NCBI GenBank assembly: GCA_944377765.1
Contig: CALWFX010000059.1
Span: forward strand, 1 to 15,896
DNA: 15,896 nt
Source: an uncultured Clostridia bacterium
GTDB lineage: Bacteria; Bacillota; Clostridia; Christensenellales; UBA1242
Direction: 5' to 3'
The notes below the pieces were generated by a model that saw only the letters and a program-made list of their open reading frames with translations, was not told the origin of the DNA and searched no databases. Numbering within the stretch: the stretch's first letter is position 1; each line of letters starts with the position of its first letter. Both the position numbers and the translations under genes were made by a program. This document shows, one piece after another, positions 1 to 6,231 of the stretch.

Positions 1-146
1 CGGTTTATGAAGAAGATCCTCCAAACGAACTTTCAGGCTATCCAACCTTTTTGCCTCTCAATAAAGAAGAGAAAGAAGGGTTTGGTTATTGGTTAACATA
101 TCAAGATGCGGAAACAGGCGAGCCGATTAAAGCTGTTATTGATTAA
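1..146 (+). CDS. 3' end of an unidentified gene (partial)
   Basis: An open frame enters from the left edge and reads 47 residues to a TAA at 144-146. The fragment contains GYPTFLPL and GFGYWLTYQD and ends EPIKAVID; I do not recognise a family. The stop codon overlaps the AAGGAG ribosome site of the next gene, whose ATG lies 8 bases downstream, so the two are almost certainly co-transcribed and may be translationally coupled. No function can be assigned from this tail. Confidence 0.6.
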   Translation, partial: VYEEDPPNELSGYPTFLPLNKEEKEGFGYWLTYQDAETGEPIKAVID

Positions 147-154
147 GGAGTAAA

Positions 155-1090
155 ATGAAAATTGTTGCATGGATTTTAATAGGAATAATTTCATTAATTC
201 TTTTGGGGTTAATATATTATTTGGTTGCAGGTTCAATAATTTTTCATATCAGCCTTGGCAGGAAAACTTTAAAGAAAAGAGTTAAAAAGAGTAATTTAAA
301 AGACAATTTGGAAAAATATAGAATAGATTTGTGCTGGTGGGATAATATCCCTTTTAAAAAGGTCAGCATTTTAAGCTTTGATAATTTAAAACTCGTTGGG
401 CATTTTTTAAACTTGAAAAATGAAAATACTGTTATTTTGGTTCATGGATATTCTGCAAACTATAAGGAAATGCAACAATATGCAAAATTCTTTTATCAAA
501 AAAATTTTAACATTTTGTGTGTGGAAAATAGGGCTCATGGTGAAAGTGAAGGCGATTGTGTTGGCATGGGTTACCTTGACAGAAAAGACCTGTTAAAATG
601 GATAGATTTTGTGAATAAAGAATGCCAAAGCAAAATTGTTGTGCTTGGCATTTCCATGGGAGCGAGTGCGGTTTGTTGTTTAAGCGGAGAAAAATTGCCA
701 AATAATGTTGTTGGATTAATTTCAGATTCGGCATTTGATAGCGCAGAAAAAGAAATTAAATATATTTTAAGAAAAGCGGGTATTTTTAAAAATATAATAT
801 ACAAGCATTTAAGAAGTTACACAAAAAGACTTTATGATTTTGATTTGAACGAAGCAAATATGCTTAAATTTGTTGAAAAAACACAAGTGCCTATATTATA
901 TTTTCATGGGAAACAAGATAAATATGTTTTGCCTGAAAACACAGTAAATTTATATAATGCAACAAAAGAAAGTTTGCGCGACTTGGTGCTGGTTGAAGAA
1001 GCAGACCATGTGATGAGTTATCCAGTTTTAGGAAATTTATATGAACGAAAGATAAACAGTTTTTTTAGAAAATATCATATTTTTGATTAA
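155..1090 (+). CDS. membrane-anchored alpha/beta hydrolase
   Basis: A 311-residue serine hydrolase of the alpha/beta-hydrolase fold. Residues about 5-30 form one hydrophobic N-terminal segment followed by a Lys/Arg-rich stretch, so the catalytic domain is probably held at the membrane; its side is not certain. The oxyanion-region motif is LVHGYS (HG at 97-98). The nucleophile elbow is GISMG with Ser167, the likely acid is Asp255 in HGKQDKY, and the likely histidine is His285 in ADHVMS. This triad order and spacing is normal for the family. The ATG follows AAGGAG at 5 bases, and that site overlaps the stop of the upstream gene. Substrate is unknown: the fold covers esterases, lipases and peptidases. 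The family call is secure, the reaction is not. Confidence 0.88.
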   Translation: MKIVAWILIGIISLILLGLIYYLVAGSIIFHISLGRKTLKKRVKKSNLKDNLEKYRIDLCWWDNIPFKKVSILSFDNLKLVGHFLNLKNENTVILVHGYSANYKEMQQYAKFFYQKNFNILCVENRAHGESEGDCVGMGYLDRKDLLKWIDFVNKECQSKIVVLGISMGASAVCCLSGEKLPNNVVGLISDSAFDSAEKEIKYILRKAGIFKNIIYKHLRSYTKRLYDFDLNEANMLKFVEKTQVPILYFHGKQDKYVLPENTVNLYNATKESLRDLVLVEEADHVMSYPVLGNLYERKINSFFRKYHIFD

Positions 1091-1099
1091 GGAGTTTTT

Positions 1100-1183
1100 A
1101 TGAAAAAAGAAATTAATGACGAAGAACGCAATTTTAAATTAATTATGTCGCTTTTAAAAACAAAAATTATAAAAATAAAATAA
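1100..1183 (+). CDS. 27-residue small ORF
   Basis: A short frame starts at an ATG preceded by AAGGAG at 5 bases, the same arrangement (stop codon overlapping the ribosome site) used by the hydrolase just upstream. It encodes a charged peptide beginning MKKEINDEER and ending KIIKIK. Its TAA lies inside the first arm of the terminator hairpin, so it is the last gene of this + strand unit. No family is recognised. The ribosome site argues that it is translated, but it could be a remnant. Confidence 0.45.
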   Translation: MKKEINDEERNFKLIMSLLKTKIIKIK

Positions 1184-1200
1184 CAGGCATTGCCTGTTAT
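1180..1200. terminator. bidirectional hairpin terminator
   Basis: A perfect 10-base inverted repeat (ATAACAGGCA and its complement) around a single T, which would fold with a 3-5 base loop. On the + strand it is followed by TTATAATTAT. On the - strand it is followed by TTTTATTTTTAT. It lies between the + strand hydrolase unit and the end of the - strand coiled-coil gene, so it can serve both. Confidence 0.65.
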
Positions 1201-1206
1201 TTATAA

Positions 1207-1344
1207 TTATCCACTTGTTTCTTGATTAAGTTCTTCAAGAGTTTGAACTCTTTTTTCTAAAGCTGGAATAATCTTTCTTGATAAATTCCAAACAATTTTC
1301 TTAAGTTCTTCAACTTCAGTTTCAAGATTATATAAATTTGCCAT
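1207..1344 (-). CDS. 45-residue coiled-coil-like small protein
   Basis: A 45-residue frame with a good AAAGGAGAA ribosome site 7 bases upstream of its ATG. The peptide (MANLYNLETEVEELKK at its start) carries Leu/Val/Ile at heptad-like spacing and is rich in Glu and Lys, so a single amphipathic or coiled-coil helix is likely. It is the last gene of the - strand run and stops 7 bases before the shared terminator. It has no signal peptide or membrane segment. No family is recognised; small proteins of this kind can be adaptors or remnants of larger coiled-coil proteins. Confidence 0.6.
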   Translation of the reverse strand: MANLYNLETEVEELKKIVWNLSRKIIPALEKRVQTLEELNQETSG

Positions 1345-1383
1345 AAATTTTTCTCCTTTGGCAAATATTGTAAATGAAATATT

Positions 1384-2067
1384 TTATGATTTCAACTTTT
1401 TATGACTCTTTTTCATAAATAAAAGTGCAGTTATAATTCCTATGCAAGCAAGGGCGATGGTTATAGCATATATAATTGCAGGATTAATTCCATCAGGGCT
1501 AATTGCTTCAGTTTTAATATAGCCATACTCTAAGGAGTTATCAACTCTAACAGCGACCTTGTTGAACTCCAAACTGGAATTATAGCCTTCATAAAGATAG
1601 ATGCGACTGTTTTTTTTAATCAAAGTTTCAGTTTCCAAAATTTCTTCGCCATTTGCTAAATATAAATATGTGTCGGAATTGGTTGAAGCATTGAAAGCGG
1701 GATAAACATCAATTTGTTCTTGTTTTAAAGTAACAAAATCGGAAAATATATAAGCGTTTTCAACTGCTTGCGAATTAACACTTTTAACTGAGTAAAACGT
1801 TTTTCCTTGAGAGTCGTTTTCTTCAATTAAATTGTTTTCTAAATAATTTAAAACAAGAATATCTTTGTGTTTAACAATTATAGGGCTTTTGTTTTCATCT
1901 TTAACTTTTTCTGCAGTGAAAGATGGTGCTTGATAAAGATAACAAAAATTTGCAACACAAATATATTCATTTTCAAACTGTTCTGCCATTGTGGCATTGT
2001 AACCAAAGAATGAAAATGAAGATAAAACGATTGCAAAAGAAAAAAGTGTAAAAATTATTTTTTTCAT
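1384..2067 (-). CDS. secreted, C-terminally anchored SH3-like protein
   Basis: 227 residues. Residues 1-28 are a signal peptide: Lys-Lys, a hydrophobic core, and a likely cleavage after ATMA. The exported middle (about 30-190) has two short beta-rich stretches with the look of bacterial SH3 domains (YICVANFCYLYQAP near 35-48 and VYPAF near 111-115). Residues about 196-218 form a transmembrane helix followed by a Lys-rich tail, giving type I topology. No catalytic motif is visible. There is no ribosome site at the ATG; a TTGACA/GATAAT promoter ends 6 bases before it, so the message may be leaderless. The family is unknown, and a cell-wall or peptide binding role is only inference. Confidence 0.75.
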   Translation of the reverse strand: MKKIIFTLFSFAIVLSSFSFFGYNATMAEQFENEYICVANFCYLYQAPSFTAEKVKDENKSPIIVKHKDILVLNYLENNLIEENDSQGKTFYSVKSVNSQAVENAYIFSDFVTLKQEQIDVYPAFNASTNSDTYLYLANGEEILETETLIKKNSRIYLYEGYNSSLEFNKVAVRVDNSLEYGYIKTEAISPDGINPAIIYAITIALACIGIITALLFMKKSHKKLKS

Positions 2068-2073
2068 ATTTTT

Positions 2074-2102
2074 ATTATCTAAAATTTATTAATTTTTGTC
2101 AA
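2074..2102 (-). promoter_or_regulatory. promoter of the SH3-like gene
   Basis: On the - strand, TTGACA (2102-2097), a 17-base spacer and GATAAT (2079-2074) lie just before the ATG at 2067. Only 6 bases separate the -10 element from the start codon, so transcription should begin at or within a base or two of the ATG. The -35 element falls inside the last codons of barstar C. Confidence 0.6.
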
Positions 2103-2448
2103 GCAAAAAAGTTTTATGAAAAAAAGATTTATTTCTAAACTCAAGTTCATTGTTTGGATATTTTTTTACGAAGTCTTCAAAAACTTCAATTACAATATTA
2201 TATTTATAATCATCAAAAGTGTTTTGTAATTTAATTTTTTCTTTATCAAATCCCACAAAAATGTATTTGATATTATCATTATGGCAATACCATAAAAATT
2301 CATTCAGCATATCTCCACTGTAACCCAAATTTTCATAATCTTCAAAATCAGGGATTCCTTTACCATCTAAATCTTTGTAAATTTGAGCATACAAATCTTT
2401 GTAACTTTCGTAGTTTTTTCTATCAAAAATAATTTCCTTTTCAATCAT
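2089..2448 (-). CDS. barstar-like inhibitor C, with extra C-terminal tail
   Basis: 119 residues of barstar-family pattern: strand KEIIFD, helix ESYKDLYAQIY, then EFLWYC, strand KYIFVGFD, helix and a final LEF strand. Barstar binds barnase-type ribonucleases in the cytoplasm and blocks the active site. It is about 80% identical to barstar B. The residue aligned with the active-site-plugging Asp39 of barstar is Tyr54 here, so inhibition of a standard barnase is doubtful. After LEFRNK, where the other copies stop, it runs on for 12 residues (SFFHKTFLLDKN) into non-homologous sequence, marking a recombination edge. It follows the broken barnase by 11 bases with a good AAAGGAG ribosome site. Confidence 0.8.
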   Translation of the reverse strand: MIEKEIIFDRKNYESYKDLYAQIYKDLDGKGIPDFEDYENLGYSGDMLNEFLWYCHNDNIKYIFVGFDKEKIKLQNTFDDYKYNIVIEVFEDFVKKYPNNELEFRNKSFFHKTFLLDKN

Positions 2449-2459
2449 ATTTTTCTCCT

Positions 2460-2833
2460 TTAATTAATTAAATATACTGTAACATTTCCTTCCAAATGAT
2501 CAGGAGAATAAAACATTAACCCATCATTTGAATAATATAAACGTCCTTTATTTCTACCGCCATTTTTATAATTAATATCACAGTAATGCCATGTTCTTCC
2601 ATTTTTTTCAGGTAATATTTGCTCTTTATTTTCGTATATATCACCACCAATCATTTTACCAGGGGCTTTGTCTGCTAAAGTGTTTTTTCCTGGAACCCAG
2701 CCATACTTCTCACGAGCTTCTTTTTTTGTGATATAGTAGTTAGGTAATTCTCTATAAAGTTTAAGCCAAATATCAGGGCTTTATTAAAAAATATATCAAG
2801 AGCTTTTCTAAACTCATTATCAAATACACTCAT
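2460..2833 (-). pseudogene. broken barnase-type ribonuclease, second copy
   Basis: The first 18 codons (MSVFDNEFRKALDIFFNK) match the intact toxin at 6560-7132. A 199-base deletion then joins to the codons for PDIWLKLYRELP in the wrong frame, and the shifted frame soon stops. The remaining toxin sequence is still readable in its own frame: LPNYYITKKEAREKYGW, then APGKMIGGDIY and the catalytic region to 2460; the ATG at 2654 is internal (Met127 of the intact copy). Aligned to barnase, Lys27, Asp54, Arg83, Arg87 and His102 are kept, but the general base Glu73 is Tyr. The gene is therefore doubly disabled. Promoter and ribosome site are intact. Confidence 0.85.
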
Positions 2834-2942
2834 ATTTTAACATATTCTCCTTTTAATTAAAAATAATTTGAAACATAAAGAGAATATATCTAAATTTTTG
2901 ATATTTCAATGTTTTATGACAGATTTGTTATATAAAATCATT
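2834..2942. repeat. duplicated toxin-promoter region, copy 1
   Basis: This 109-base non-coding stretch matches 7133-7242 almost perfectly: I see one indel and about one substitution. It carries the - strand toxin promoter and ribosome site. The match ends at 2942, where the terminator tail of the radical-SAM gene begins; in the other copy it ends just before cwlD. Such identity in non-coding DNA implies a recent duplication or conversion. Confidence 0.85.
2881..2909 (-). promoter_or_regulatory. promoter of the broken barnase copy
   Basis: On the - strand, TTGAAA (2909-2904), a 17-base spacer and TATTCT (2886-2881). It is identical in sequence and spacing to the promoter of the intact toxin operon. 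It should now drive the third barstar rather than a working toxin. Confidence 0.55.
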
Positions 2943-2976
2943 ATAAAAAATAAAAAGCATACCATTCGATATGCTT
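2943..2976 (-). terminator. terminator of the ATP-grasp/radical-SAM cassette
   Basis: The - strand arms AAGCATA (2976-2970) and TATGCTT (2961-2955) enclose 8 bases and are followed by a run rich in T (TTTTTATTTTTTAT). The hairpin begins 3 bases after the radical-SAM stop codon. Confidence 0.75.
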
Positions 2977-2979
2977 ATT

Positions 2980-4029
2980 TTATAATGTATTGTGGCGACA
3001 TCTAGTGCAAAGCGGTGCTAAGTATAGGTTGTAGCGATCAATAATTTTTTTAGATTTTCTGTAAACATTATAAAGAAAATTTGCGGAAGGAGAAGTTCCA
3101 ATATTGTTGTAAGGTATATAAGGAGATAGCATTGGCATACAACCACACTTGCAAATTTCTTCAACTGCTTTAAGAGTGTCTTTTTCACTTTCTAAACCAA
3201 CAATTAAACCAGACCTTACATTTTGTGAACCAAAAATTTCACTGGCAATTTTTAAGAAGTAGAAATAATTATCTCTCCCTATTTTATATTTTTCTGGACA
3301 ATATTTTGCACAGATTTCATTGTTATATAATTCAAGATTTATAGAAAGTCCACTTACGCCAATCTCTTTGAGATGTTCTATATAAGGTTTATATTGGTCT
3401 CTATCTGTATAGCTATCAAAACCTCTTGGGGTTGTCATAATATCAATATCATAATTAGGAAATTTCTTGCAAAAGTATTCATATGCTTCTGTCAAATATT
3501 CTAAATCAGTTTGTTTCGGACTGCCACCAGTAATTAAGATATGTGTTACTCTTTTGTCTTTTAGCAAATATTTTAAGCAAGTTTCTAAATCTTCAATGTT
3601 ATTTTTTTGATATTTGATAGAATTCATTGAACAAAATGCACAATGATTATTACAACCATTTATCGGAGAAATTCTAACTCGGTCAAAATGTGAAGCGGCT
3701 ATATTTGATTTTAGCAAGTTATATGTTTTTTGATCTATGTTTTTAGTCATACAAGCCCATGGTTGCCAAATTTTTATAGGTTGTTTTAAATTTTTTTGTG
3801 TAAGTATAAAATTATTTTGTTCAAGCGTAATTTTAAATGAAGATTTGGAATTAATGTGACTTGTAACATAATAATTACAACCAAGTTCTATCATAATTCC
3901 AGTTGTTGTTACATAATCATCATTATAAAATTTTTCTCCAAAATTTTTGTATAAATATTGTAAGGCTTCATCTTCAATATTAACTCCATTAGTCATGAGT
4001 TTAATTTTAATTTTTTGTAAATTTTTCAT
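2980..4029 (-). CDS. radical-SAM enzyme (biotin-synthase-like subgroup)
   Basis: 349 residues. The [4Fe-4S] cluster motif is CNNHCAFC (Cys126, Cys130, Cys133), spaced CX3CX2C as in radical S-adenosylmethionine enzymes. The glycine motif ITGGSP (168-171) follows at the expected distance, and the rest (GLSINLE, GLIVGLESEKDT, LSPYIP) fits a TIM-barrel similar to biotin-synthase-related proteins. The N-terminal 115 residues are an extra domain I cannot place. The C-terminal CTRC (341-344) may be structural or hold metal. The ATG abuts the ATP-grasp stop codon, so the two are one translationally coupled unit. The pairing suggests synthesis or modification of a small molecule or peptide, formally like pylB/pylC or peptide-modifying clusters, but the substrate is unknown. 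Confidence 0.85.
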   Translation of the reverse strand: MKNLQKIKIKLMTNGVNIEDEALQYLYKNFGEKFYNDDYVTTTGIMIELGCNYYVTSHINSKSSFKITLEQNNFILTQKNLKQPIKIWQPWACMTKNIDQKTYNLLKSNIAASHFDRVRISPINGCNNHCAFCSMNSIKYQKNNIEDLETCLKYLLKDKRVTHILITGGSPKQTDLEYLTEAYEYFCKKFPNYDIDIMTTPRGFDSYTDRDQYKPYIEHLKEIGVSGLSINLELYNNEICAKYCPEKYKIGRDNYFYFLKIASEIFGSQNVRSGLIVGLESEKDTLKAVEEICKCGCMPMLSPYIPYNNIGTSPSANFLYNVYRKSKKIIDRYNLYLAPLCTRCRHNTL

Positions 4030-4980
4030 TTAAAATTCCTTTTTATTATTTTTTATTAAAAGATTTATTTGTTTATCAAATAATGTTTTCTCACCTTTTT
4101 TTAACAAAATTTCATTTAATTTTGCTGTAGAAGTTTGGAAGCGGGCATTAATTTCCATAAAATATAAAACATTATCTGATAAGATAAAGTCTATACCCAA
4201 AACTCCTTGATATCCAATTTTAAGTAAAAATTCTCCAATCTTTTTTGCTTCTTTTTTGACAAGATTTTCAGTAGAAGAGCTTAAATTAAACATAGCACCA
4301 TCATAATTCATCTGATTTTTATCAGTATTAATAATTTGTTGTGATGGTTTGAAATATTCCACATGACCATTTTGTATAAAAAGATGTATATTGACAGGGA
4401 GAGTATTTTTTTGTAAAATTGAAATGCAGTATGTTGTAAAACATTTTAATTTCTTTAATTGTTGCCTGTAATTATTTTTTGTAAAGATATATGTATTGGC
4501 TCCAGCAAATCCAAATTTTTCTTGTAAAACATAGGCATGATTTTCCGTTTCCCAATGTTTAAGTAGATAATTTTTAATTTTTCTTTTTCCGTGGATATAA
4601 TCATAATGCAAAATATTTGTGATATTTCTTAATCTTTCTCTTATTTCAAATTTGTTGTTAAGTAAATTATAAATATGATATTTATTAGCGCTTAAAATAT
4701 GATATTTTTGTAAGTTATAATGTTTTAAATTATGTTCATTATAGCGAAGAAAATATGCATTTGGGTTCTTTTTGATTATCTTTTTTGCACATTTAATAAA
4801 AAACTTGTCTATCTTATTTAAGTCTGCAATATTGTTGTAGTCTATAGATTTATTAGGATAAACATCTTTAAAACATATATTGTTTTTCGTGTCAAAATTT
4901 CTTTTCACTGTTATTGAACCGCAAAAATTGTTTTGAGTTTGTAAAATATTATCATTTATGCCAATAAAATATATATCCAT
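4030..4980 (-). CDS. ATP-grasp ligase
   Basis: 316 residues. The C-terminal half is an ATP-grasp domain: YVLQEKFGFAGANTY (150-164) with a glycine-rich nucleotide loop, GVLGIDF (Asp264), and MEINARFQTS with the metal-binding Glu276, Asn278 and Arg280. Such enzymes join a carboxylate to an amine or thiol through an acyl-phosphate. The N-terminal half is low in complexity (Asn, Lys, Ile, Tyr) and shows no motif I know. It is first in a two-gene cassette with a strong promoter and an AAGGAAA ribosome site, and the radical-SAM start follows with no gap. The gene looks more AT-rich than the flanking core genes, which fits acquisition. Family certain, substrate unknown. Confidence 0.82.
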   Translation of the reverse strand: MDIYFIGINDNILQTQNNFCGSITVKRNFDTKNNICFKDVYPNKSIDYNNIADLNKIDKFFIKCAKKIIKKNPNAYFLRYNEHNLKHYNLQKYHILSANKYHIYNLLNNKFEIRERLRNITNILHYDYIHGKRKIKNYLLKHWETENHAYVLQEKFGFAGANTYIFTKNNYRQQLKKLKCFTTYCISILQKNTLPVNIHLFIQNGHVEYFKPSQQIINTDKNQMNYDGAMFNLSSSTENLVKKEAKKIGEFLLKIGYQGVLGIDFILSDNVLYFMEINARFQTSTAKLNEILLKKGEKTLFDKQINLLIKNNKKEF

Positions 4981-5009
4981 AATTTTTCCTTTTTATTCTT
5001 ATAAAAAAC

Positions 5010-5038
5010 ATTATATCTTAATTTTGATACAATGTAAA
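5010..5038 (-). promoter_or_regulatory. promoter of the ATP-grasp/radical-SAM cassette
   Basis: On the - strand, TTTACA (5038-5033), a 17-base spacer and a perfect TATAAT (5015-5010), 29 bases before the ATP-grasp ATG. This gives the cassette independent expression from the barnase operon upstream. No convincing terminator separates them, so read-through is possible. Confidence 0.65.
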
Positions 5039-5103
5039 ATGATTTAATTAAAATATAGATAAAAATTTGTCTTAAAAATTTAATGTTATATAAAAATTTT
5101 TAT

Positions 5104-5469
5104 TTAATAAAATACATATGGAATTTTGTTTTTCTTTTCACCGAGTAGGTTTATAATGTAACCATGTTCCACCTTGCACCAATCTGTTTTATTGGGTAAC
5201 ATTTCATAAATATCATCATCAGTAGCATTACTTTCTTTAATTACTTCCATGTCTTCAATTTTAACATCAATAAAAATATCGTCTTCCATTGTTTCAATAT
5301 TTTCATCAGTCCAATGAAAGTTTTTATCAAAAAAGCGTTTATCAATAAAAACAACATCAAAACTATCTTCATGGATTTCCGGTGAATTTATTGTGCCTAT
5401 TCTTCCTTTCTTGACTCCAAATTTAGCATAATTTTCATTAATTATTTTTATATCATCAAATAATTTCAT
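5104..5469 (-). CDS. KOW/SH3-barrel-like protein 2
   Basis: 121 residues, a close paralogue of the gene at 5832-6212. Shared blocks are KGRIGTI near 21-27, VVFIDKRF, the acidic EDDIF and IEDMEVIKESN, and an almost identical C-terminal block (GYIINLLGEKKNKIPY). The GRIGTI turn followed by strands resembles the KOW-type or DUF4926-like small beta barrel; this is a resemblance, not a confirmed assignment. It has an AAAGGAAA ribosome site and follows barstar B by 18 bases with a spacer nearly identical to that between barstar A and the first paralogue, so a barstar-plus-KOW pair was duplicated as a unit. The role is unknown; an immunity-accessory function is inference. Confidence 0.7.
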   Translation of the reverse strand: MKLFDDIKIINENYAKFGVKKGRIGTINSPEIHEDSFDVVFIDKRFFDKNFHWTDENIETMEDDIFIDVKIEDMEVIKESNATDDDIYEMLPNKTDWCKVEHGYIINLLGEKKNKIPYVFY

Positions 5470-5487
5470 TTTGATTTTCCTTTGTAA

Positions 5488-5811
5488 TTATTCATTTCTA
5501 AACTCAAGTTTATTGTTTGGGTATTCTTTTACGAAGTCTTCAAATACTTCCAATATGATTTGATAATGATAATCATCAAAAGTGTTTTGCGATTTAATTT
5601 TTTCTTTATCAAACCCCACAAAAATGTATTTGATATTATCATTATGGCAATACCACAAAAATTCAACTAAAGCATCTGCACTATAACATAAATTATCATA
5701 GTCCTCCCAATCTGGTATTTTTTTACCTTCTAAATTTTTGTAAATTTGCACATAAAAATCTTTGTAACTTTCGTAATTTTTTCTATCAAAAATAATTTCC
5801 TTTTCAATCAT
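5488..5811 (-). CDS. barstar-like inhibitor B
   Basis: 107 residues with the barstar pattern of strand, helix, EFLW, strand, long helix and LEF strand. It is far closer to barstar C (about 80% identical) than to barstar A, its operon neighbour. The position aligned with barstar Asp39, which normally fills the barnase active site, is Tyr54 in LWYC. It has a GGAG ribosome site and starts 20 bases after KOW-like 1. No matching toxin lies directly upstream, so it is an orphan immunity gene; its natural partner may have been the toxin whose remains lie at 2460-2833 or a toxin in a competitor. Confidence 0.8.
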   Translation of the reverse strand: MIEKEIIFDRKNYESYKDFYVQIYKNLEGKKIPDWEDYDNLCYSADALVEFLWYCHNDNIKYIFVGFDKEKIKSQNTFDDYHYQIILEVFEDFVKEYPNNKLEFRNE

Positions 5812-5831
5812 ATTTTTTCTCCATGAAATTT

Positions 5832-6212
5832 TTAAGAGTTGTAATCATATGGAATTTTATTTTTCTTTTCGCCGAGCAGATTTATGATATATCCATTTTC
5901 CACCTTGCACCACCACTTTTTGTTTTTCAGCGGAATACTTTCCAAAATATCTTCGTCGGTTACGTTGCTTTCTTTTATAACTTCCAAATCTTCAATATTC
6001 ATTTCAAGAAATATATCATCTTCAATCGTATCCCAATTTTCATCATTCCACTTAAAGTTTTTATCATAAAAACGAATATCAATAAAAACCACTTCAAAAG
6101 TATTATCTCTGATTTCTGCTGAAATTATTGTACCAATTCTTCCTTTAAAAACTCCTTGGCTATTGTAGTATTTACAATCTCTAATTACTTTTACATCGTC
6201 TAAAAATTTCAT
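5832..6212 (-). CDS. KOW/SH3-barrel-like protein 1
   Basis: 126 residues, paralogous to 5104-5469. It has an N-terminal MKFLDDVKVI block, KGRIGTI near 23-29, the strand EVVFIDIRF, an acidic middle (DTIEDDIFLEMNIEDLEVIKESN in outline), a Trp-Trp-Cys block and the shared ending IINLLGEKKNKIPY. There is no signal peptide or membrane segment, so it is cytoplasmic. It lies 19 bases after barstar A with an AAAGGAAA ribosome site 8 bases from the ATG. The KGRIGTI turn suggests a small KOW/SH3 beta barrel. Consistent pairing with a barstar suggests a joint immunity role, which is inference. Confidence 0.7.
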   Translation of the reverse strand: MKFLDDVKVIRDCKYYNSQGVFKGRIGTIISAEIRDNTFEVVFIDIRFYDKNFKWNDENWDTIEDDIFLEMNIEDLEVIKESNVTDEDILESIPLKNKKWWCKVENGYIINLLGEKKNKIPYDYNS

Positions 6213-6231
6213 TTTGATTTTCCTTTGTTAA

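Noticed and set aside
5088..5103. Palindromic AT run after KOW-like 2 as a terminator
   Set aside because: The stem would be only A-U pairs with no proper loop or distinct T-run, so I cannot support termination there.
2943..5103. A precursor peptide gene for a RiPP-type pathway
   Set aside because: The two gaps beside the cassette are promoter and terminator sequence, and no short frame with a ribosome site was found there.
5823..6122. 99-residue + strand frame opposite KOW-like 1
   Set aside because: It is antisense to a paralogous gene pair with conserved protein sequence and good ribosome sites; the hydrophobic translation reflects the AT-rich complement.
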